Assembly (NCBI RefSeq): GCF_902459465.1
Contig: NC_047065.1
Coordinates: forward strand, 22,147,828-22,211,827
Length of the DNA: 64,000 bases
DNA from: Asterias rubens
Taxonomy: Eukaryota; Echinodermata; Asteroidea; Forcipulatida; Asteriidae
Reading direction: 5' to 3'
Below the pieces are notes generated by a model. The model was not told where the DNA came from, ran no database searches, and worked only from the letters and a program-made list of their open reading frames with translations. The position numbers and the translations under genes were made by a program. Within the stretch, counting starts at the first letter, position 1. Each line of letters begins with the position of its first letter. Shown here one piece after another: positions 52,301 through 61,300 of this stretch.

Positions 52301-55300
52301 TCCAAATTGAACAAGTGGCAAGTTACTTCGATAGTGAAGATACTTTGACTGCATGGTATGGGCATTTATCACAAGGATTTAATTTTAAGTTTGGTCAATA
52401 ATCAACAGTGGGGGCACTGTTCCCCTTTTCCCTTGCCCCAACCCCTTCTGTTTGCCAACACCACCCCATCCTTAGTTGGCCGACATCCCCCCTCCCCCAC
52501 AAGTTCGCCAACATGTGTCCCCCCCCCTCCCTCCCTCTGTCACACTCATATTATGTTCATCGTAATGTTTAAGTACGTTGAATGTTTAAGTACGTATGCA
52601 GAGTGAATTTTGGTTTGTGCACACAGTTGACCAACACACCATTATCTTCATTTGTAAACAACTTTGCAAGACAAAACACTCACCACAATCCACTCAATGA
52701 TTAAGCTAATCTGTCCTCTCCAACAGTTGGGATACATTTTAAAATTTAAAGGAACACGTTGCATTGGATCGGTCGAGTTGGTCTTTGAAAAGCGTTTGTA
52801 ACCGTTTGTTATAAAATGCATAAAGTTGTTTAAAAAGTAGAATACAATGATCCACACACATTTGCCTCGAAATTGCGTGGTTTTCCTTTTACTTTGCGAA
52901 ACAACACGGTCGCCCATTTATGGGAGTCAAAAATTTGACTCCCATAAATGGCCGACCATTTGACTCCCATAAATGGCCAACCGTGTTTGACGCTGAGGTA
53001 AAAGGAAAACCACGCAATTTCGAGTGATACTTGTGTGGATCATTATATTCTTCTATTAAAATATCTTTCTAGCCATATGCATTCTATAACAAGCGGTTAC
53101 ATACGCTTTTCAAAAACCAACTCGACCGATCCAAGGCAACATGTTCCTTTAAGACATCCAACCAATTTTTCCTTGAAAATAGCTCTTTGTCCACCCACTT
53201 GCCACCAATCCCCCTATCTCACGAAATTGTAGAGTCCGGTGACGCAGTGATGAGTAGTTGAACTTCTTTGCCAGCATAAGCCTGGACTGTCATCTTTGCA
53301 AAAGGGCACTTCAATTAAAATGTTTTAATTAGTACAAGGATGTTTTAAAGGGTACAGAGGCCGTTTAAAATCAAGGGCAATACAGCATGATATCAGTTGC
53401 CTCATTGAATTTGCACGTTCCTTGCTTGCTGCATGATGAACTTCCTCATAAATTTTTTTTTTTAATTTTTTTTATACAACATCCAACAGCGCAAGCGCCA
53501 ATTACAGGATTGATGAAAATATTAATATTAAACATTATAAAAACAGTTAAATTTAACAATAAATTAAGGAAGTAAACAAAACATAAAATACACATATACA
53601 CACATGGCAAGAGGGGAAAACCTCATAAGAGAACAGAAAAAAAAATCATGAAATACGCAATAGGACAATTACTTGACTAAACACTAGGGGACAAGATGAG
53701 CGAGGGGGAGGGCTGGAGCATTTGCTTGACTTGAAGGCAGAGATGGATTGGTGGAAAATGTCGATGGAAGGGTTGGTTTGGGTGATTGAATTAAACAGGG
53801 AGGTGAGACGGTGTATGAAGCCCTTTGTAGTGGCATTGACTCTGTTTTTAGGGACAATGAACAGACCAGGGTAATGGAGGTTAGGACGGGGAACTTTAAG
53901 GGGGAAAAGAGAACAAAGTACGATACAGTTAAAATTTGAAAAGACACAATACATGTAGGGCGCTAGGGAAATTTAAATTGACCTGTTTGACATTTGAGTT
54001 ATTAATTGACCTTTTGCCGTTATTTGAAGTTTGTTTCTTGGTGAATTGAAGTGTCATTGTTTTATTTGAGCAAATGAAAAGAAACAACCCAAACTTGGGA
54101 ATGCTTTAAATCAATTAATAGGTCAAATAAATTCCTAAATTTGGAAAGTGCTTACAATAAAACACCGTGGTTCGGTGGTTGGACTGCTTATCTTTGGTTG
54201 CGACCGTTAATGATGAATGATGGTTAGACTGCAGGACTTGCAATTGTATGGACTGTGAAAGGGGTAACCCTGTTTCAGCCCTAGGAGTAAGGTGGCAACG
54301 GCCTCTGGAAAATATAATTGTAGCCCACATCTTGAAGTGGCCTTCAGGACTTGTGTGTCAGGCGTCTTGCATAAAATAAAATTAAAATAAAAAAATAAAA
54401 AAATATAGTGTGTTCGAATCCTACCAAAACAACCGCTGATTTCACAATGACTAGAATTAGTGCTGTTGTTTAGTCACCGAAGCACAGTTTCTTGGTTTGT
54501 GCAATTCATAATCATAGATGTTAAACCCAATGTTTGTAATGAGAGAGATTGTCTTTTGCCAGCATGGTGTTATCCCCTTTTGGGAGTTTGCTGAGTTCCC
54601 TTTGATGGGAAGATCATTGAAACAAACAATGAACAAACAAAACAATGATTATATCAACTAACATTTTTATGGTTTTGTGTGGTTTGTTTCCAGCAACAAG
54701 CATCCAGTCATTCAGCAATATTGTCTGGCCCTGATGAATGCCCTCTGCCTGAGAGCACCAGAGGAACGTAAAAAGGTAACAGTTGGAAAATGAGAAATAA
54801 GTTTTCTTACTGCATCTGTTAGTTCATTGCAGTGTCATGGCGGAGCGATTAAGAGCACTGGATTCAAGCTCTGGTGTTTAATCGGCAGGGTGTGGGTTCG
54901 GATCCCGATCGTGACACTTTTTACATAAAATTGGGGAGGTAGTGCTTTCTGCTCTACCGGCCAGGCTTCGAATTGAAGATACCCAAGCCTACATACGTAT
55001 GGACTGTGAAAGGGGTAACCCTGTTTCAGCCCTAGGAGTAGGTGGCAACGGCCTCTGGAAAAAATTGTAGCCCACACCTTTCAGGGCTTGTGTGTCAGGC
55101 GACTTGCATACAAATTAAAAAAAAAATGACAAGGTTAACCCTCCTACTCTTGGTGTAGTTTTCTAGTGAGTTGACCAATTAAATACAACATTTAATATGG
55201 GACATTATGAGGGCATTCTACAAAGAACATGTGGCCTCACAATCATCAACAAAATAAAAACAAAACAAAAAGATGATCATTTAAGTTGGGAAATCAGGCG

Positions 55301-58300
55301 AGTTTTGAGTTAGCGTTTGAAGGTTGCAGTAGATGTGGCTTCCTCGATAGCACAAGGCAGCTTGTTCCACAATTTAGGGGCAACAGCTGTCACCAGCCTT
55401 ACTTTTGTAGTGAAGGGGTCGATTTCACAAAGATATAGGACTCGTCTTATCTCGAGTTAGGACGAGTAACTCATCTTAACTTAGGATTAATCTTAAGGTC
55501 TACATGCTATAGTGCAGGGTTGGGACTCGTCCCAAGTCCTTAGATTAGTCTTAAGTTAGGAAGAGTTTTGTGAAATCGACAGCAGAACAATCAGTCGAGT
55601 GACATCATAAGAGGAGTGAAGTCCCTTAAGACCTCTGTGTCCCACTTTTTAGATTTTTGAGAAATTTATGTTTTCTTTGCAGAAACTTGAAGATTCGTTA
55701 TCTTCCAAGGAAATCAGGACAGTCATCATGGAGGTAAATAAGATGCTTTATGTATTTTAGTTTAAAGACACTGGACACTATTGGTAATTGTCAAAGACCA
55801 GTCTTCTCACTTGGTGTATTTCAACACTTGCATAAAATAACAAACCTGTGAAAATTTGAGCCCAATCGGTCGTCAAAGTTGCAAGATTTTAATGCCCTGC
55901 TTGTGGAGTGGGTCACTTGAGGGCTGGCCCCAGGTAAACGACGTCACTACGAGAGCGGTGAGTGGTCGTTCGTTTAGCTCTTGTCAGGGGCTCACCTGAG
56001 TGAGCACCGCGGGGTAGACGCAGGGAAGCTAAACGAACGCACCCTTTAATTGATTTCCAATCAACATGGGCATTTTAGACAAAATAAATTTGCAGGATAC
56101 TTATTATCATCACTATCTTAATGTCACAGTGAAACCCGGAAGTAAAATTCAGAGATTTGATCATGGGAAACTCACAAAAACATTTTTCACCAATATAAAT
56201 TGTGTTTTCTTCTTTTCTTAGAAAGTTGTCCGATCTCAGAATATAGGGACCGAGATGCAGCACCAGCTGTACGTCTTCCAACAGTTGACCTTTAACCTTT
56301 TGGAGAAGAAGATGAACACCAAGATTGACCCCAACAATGAGGTAAATTGAGCACACAGTAGACACGGCAACAAGTTCAGAACGAGAAGTTCCCTCGATCC
56401 ACTATTAAGCTAAAGTAGTAGTCCCGGCTGATTTTCTCCCTGTCGCCCAGGGTAGTAGTAGTTAAAAAACAGTATAATTATTCTCAGAACTGAGAAGTTA
56501 CCCGAACTTCGAAAATCTACTCCCGAGCGGTTATGTCCAGGTTGGAAGAATAATCCCCAATGGGAATACACAATCTGAGAAGTGTTACTTCAGTAACACT
56601 TTTCAGATTCAAATATGGGGGCTTCAATTTTGCAATTGCTCATTACTTCAAAGTGAAATGTTTATCAAAATGCTTTATACTATTGAAAGCTGCTCTAGGC
56701 TTCTAAGCAAAACTTGTTATTGCTATTAATTTGTCACCTTAAAGTTGATCTGGCTCTGAAAAAAAATTAGACTATTGACCCATCATCAGAAAAATCTTGA
56801 ATGCGCCATACTGGTGGGCAATTTCACTGTGCGTTTTCATATATAACTCTATGCATAGAGTATGCTGTGCGTTATGCAGTGAAGTACGCATTTTAGACGA
56901 CTCAGCATTAATACACGTAAACCTAACTTGCCCACCAACATGGTGAGCGTGGCACCAGTCGCCGCGTGTGACGCGCGTGCAAGGGGACTATAGCGTTCAG
57001 AGTATCAGGACTTTTCTACCATGCTAATCTTGATGTTTTCTTCCCTGACCAGAAACACAGAGAGAACATCATTGATCTTAGAATGATTGCCTTTGGTTCC
57101 CATGGCGACATCAGGAAACCATCCATGTCTGCAACTAACGACTACAAGAAACTTGGCTTCACTGTGAGTCCTTTTAATTCATTTAACTTTAAAAAATAAG
57201 AGGGGACTGGAGAAAAGTTTCTGTAACCTATCCCCATTACTCGTCACCGAGAAAGATTTTATGCTAAGGCCACATAAAAAAAAAAAAAATTGTTGATCGT
57301 CCTTTTTTGTTTGCGGATTGGGGAGGGAGGGAGGTTTTTTATAGTTTAAAAAAAAAAAGTTTTGTTGACATGCCAAATATGAAATCAAGAATAAATAAAT
57401 CATCACAATCACTATAAAACAGAAGGTTTGTGTGTTTTTAAAGTTTTCAATAGTTTTGTCAAGCAAATTTAACTCCTAGATGACATTTTCTGCAAACTTT
57501 TTTCAAACAACTAAAAGCACAGTGTAGCCCAAGTAAATTTTTGAAGAATTGTTCTTGCTTTGCCAACATGAATAAAAACCTCCTTTAAACATCTTTTCAA
57601 GCCTGTACATTTTGAAAAAAATATCAGCTGAAAAATCTGGGCAGTAAAAGTATGAAGAGATATCCAGACATGGGGAAAAAAAAACGAGAACAAAAATATG
57701 GGGTCAGGGTTTTTTGAATGGTTGGGAGGGAACGATCAACAATTTTATTTTTATGTGGCCTAATAATTATTTTGAGTAATTACCAATAGTGTCCACTGCC
57801 TTTAAAGGTATTATACAGGATTGGTAAGGATAAAACGTCATTGTTTAATTTTTGTCTGTAAGGGTACTGATTATGAAGTTTATACGCGAGCCACTTTGGT
57901 GAACTATTTCCCACTGAAATAATAACAAATTCTTAACAAATCCTTATATAGCGCATTTCACAACAACCGTATCAATGCTCTTTACATTCGATGGTGCCAA
58001 TAACATCCCTGTAATGTTTCTCAGCTCCCTTGGGAGTATACAGCCCTGAGCTGCCTGTAAGGCGCTTGTGGCTTTTTCATACACAATATCAACCTCTACC
58101 CTCGCAGGTACCCATTTATACTCCTGGGTGAAGAGAAGCAATTATAGTGAAGTATCTTGCTCAAGGACACAAATGTCACGACCGGGATTCGAACCCACAC
58201 TCCGGTGAATCAGCACCAGAACTTGTATTCGATGCTCTTAACCACTCGGCCATAACACTCTATGAAGTCTTATTCGAGAAAATTGTATCTGAAAACCTTT

Positions 58301-61300
58301 AAAGATGTCCAACTTGGTTTCAGCAGTATTGAGGGTCCGACGAACAAGATCAATTAACACTGTATGGTCAGGTGTTGCCAGCAGCAGAGTGTGTGTGTCG
58401 AATCCCGGTCATGACACAGTGTCCTTCAATTAGGCAATAAGGTAGTTAATCATTATCTACAAGCCAGTGGATGATACCTACATGTATGCCAACATTCTTG
58501 CAACGCGGACTGTGAAGGGAGGTATCCCAGTTTTAGTCCCGGGAGTTGGTGGAAATGTGTCCCTGTTGGGGGTAGTTGACTTGGGTCGACGGGCCAAATG
58601 TTGTGTTTGCTTTCATGTGATTTTGTACATATTTATTATTTTGTGCTGGTTTACATATTTTTGTATATTTTGTGTTGTTTTGGTCGAATAAATAATAATA
58701 ATAATAATAATAACAATAATAAAATCAGTAGGATTTGAAACTTTGCATGGTGGAAATACGATATAGAAAGGTTTGCGGTAACACCATGTAATGACTATCT
58801 CTAATGAGTTGGGGTGGTTCTGAAAAGAACCGTTGGTTTCAGAACCACCCCAACTCATTAGAGATAGTCATTACATGGTGTTACCGCAAACATTTCTATA
58901 TATAATAATAAAATCAGTTACGTGTTGTCCTCACCTTGCTGTAGCTCTCATACCTTGGATGTATAGGCGATCTGTCACAACAAAAATATTTAAACAAGTA
59001 AACAAAAACGAATAATATTATTTTTTAATATCTCTTGCAGAACACTTCAAATCCTACGATGGACTTCATGATTGTACCGCCCGGCATTCTTGCACTGGAT
59101 TGTATGTACTTCTTTGCCACAACACACAACGACAACTACACCAAGGTAGAGTTGGAACACCTAAGACTCGGTCACACAGGCTACGAAAACGAGAATGTTA
59201 AAAAATGGATGCCCTGGGTTGGTTGAATGAGCGTGGCTGTATTCTGCGTGGAGCAATTCAACCAATTGAATCATTCTCTTTGTGCGTTATCGTTATTGTT
59301 TTCGTTATCGCTGCAGTGTGACTTGGCCTTTAGGTATTTATTTGTTTGTTTACTTTGATGCTGCCATTGCGCCACCATTGTAAAGATCACAGCACAGATG
59401 AACATCCGCTTAAAGGAACACGTCGCCTTGGATCGGTGCATGCTACACGACCACTTTGGTAGCGCTAGTTGTTTTTTCACAGCACAGATGAACATCCGCT
59501 CAAAGGAACATGTCGCCTTGGATCGGTCGAGTTGGTCTTTGAAAAGCGTTTGTTATCGAATCGATATGGTTAGAAAGATGTTGTAAAAGCAGAATACAAT
59601 GAACTACACTCATAAGCCTCGAAATGGCATGGTTTTTCTTTTTACCTCATCGACTAACACCGTCGGCCATTTATGGGAGTAAAATCTTTGACTCCCATAA
59701 ATGCCCGACCGTGTTAGTTCGCCACGTAAAATGAAAACCGTGCAATATTGAGTGATACTTGTGTGGATCATTATATTCTACTTTTAAAACTTCTTTCTAA
59801 CCATATGCATTTCATAACAAACGGTTTTAAATGCTTTTAATAGACCAACTCGACCGATCCAAGGCAACATGTTCCTTTAAATTTACATCTGGGTTAAAGA
59901 TTATTAATTGGTTTAACCCTAACACCAATGTGTGAAAAGCACTGTATACTCAATACTTTTCCCAAGTCCTCAATCCAAGTTTGCACATGAACTTGCATAG
60001 TACAAAGATTGTCATGTTGGAAAACTTCCCTTGAAATAATTGTGTCTGAAATGCTAGAGATTTAGGGAAATGAGTAAAGCATTAAGTTTTGATCTTGGGA
60101 GTCCAAAGTCTGATGTTTGAAAGCAGTTGTTGGGGTATCACCATTTTCTTTTGACTCTGAGGGCCTTGTCACTCGTGGCAACTTTTAAAGCCATTGGACC
60201 CTTTTGGTAAACAGTATTGTCCAAGTCCCACACTTCATGTATCACAACTTATATATAAAATAACAATCCTGTGGAAATTTAGGCTCAATCAGACATCGGA
60301 GTCGGGAGAAAATAACGGGAAAACCCACTCCTGTTTTCGCGCGTTTCGCCGTGTCATGACATGTGTTTATAACAAATCCGTAATTCTCGCTAACGAGAAT
60401 TTATATTGTTTTACCGTTTTCTCAAAAAGTAAAGCATTTCATGGACTAATATTTCAAGAGAAGTCTTTCACCATTACCTTCTGTAAACCCTGTAAATTAT
60501 TTGTAAATCTGTGAACTTTTTTTTTTCTTTCTGTACCGAAAGGGTCCAACGGCTTTAAAGGCAACTTTTACAGGCAACTTTTACAGGCAACTTGGAGGCA
60601 ACCAACTGCAGTGCATGCTACACAATCACTTTGGTAGCGTTAGTCGTTTTTTTAAACAATGTCTAACAGTTCCCAAGAATAATATGTGAACATTCAAATG
60701 TGACTTGATTCTTTTCTTGGAGATTGCCTGGAACTGGTTGCCTGTAAATTGTCTCGCATGGCATAACCTTTATGGCCAAACTATTCATACGTGTATTTGG
60801 TAACAAATAGTGCACATACTGGTCTTTGACAATTGCGTACAATGTCTGTATACCTTTAGTTATATTTATTTGTGTTCAAATTTTTAATTTTGTTGTGCTC
60901 TATTATGAAACATGTACAGGTTGTACTTGAGAATTCTTGCCGAGCAGATGAGCACGAGTGTCCCTTTGCCAGAACCAGCATCGCACTCACCAAAATGCTG
61001 TGTGAGATTTTGAAAGTCGGTGAAGCTCGTAAGTTTTTAAAACTGTTACTTTTATTCATGCCAACCTTTGGTGATTTTAAAAGCACAAGCTAGGTGTTAG
61101 ATTGATACATTTTAATGTTTTGAAAACCAATTCTATAAATTGGTTGTGACAATTTTGGGTGAAATTTATACCTTATGATTTCCAACTTTTTTTTCCGACT
61201 AGAAATTATGACATCATTTTGCCTCCAAAAACTTTGATCACACCAAAATTATAAAAGTGACGGAGTTCAAATTTTCACCAGGCCACTCTGCTGGGGTGCC

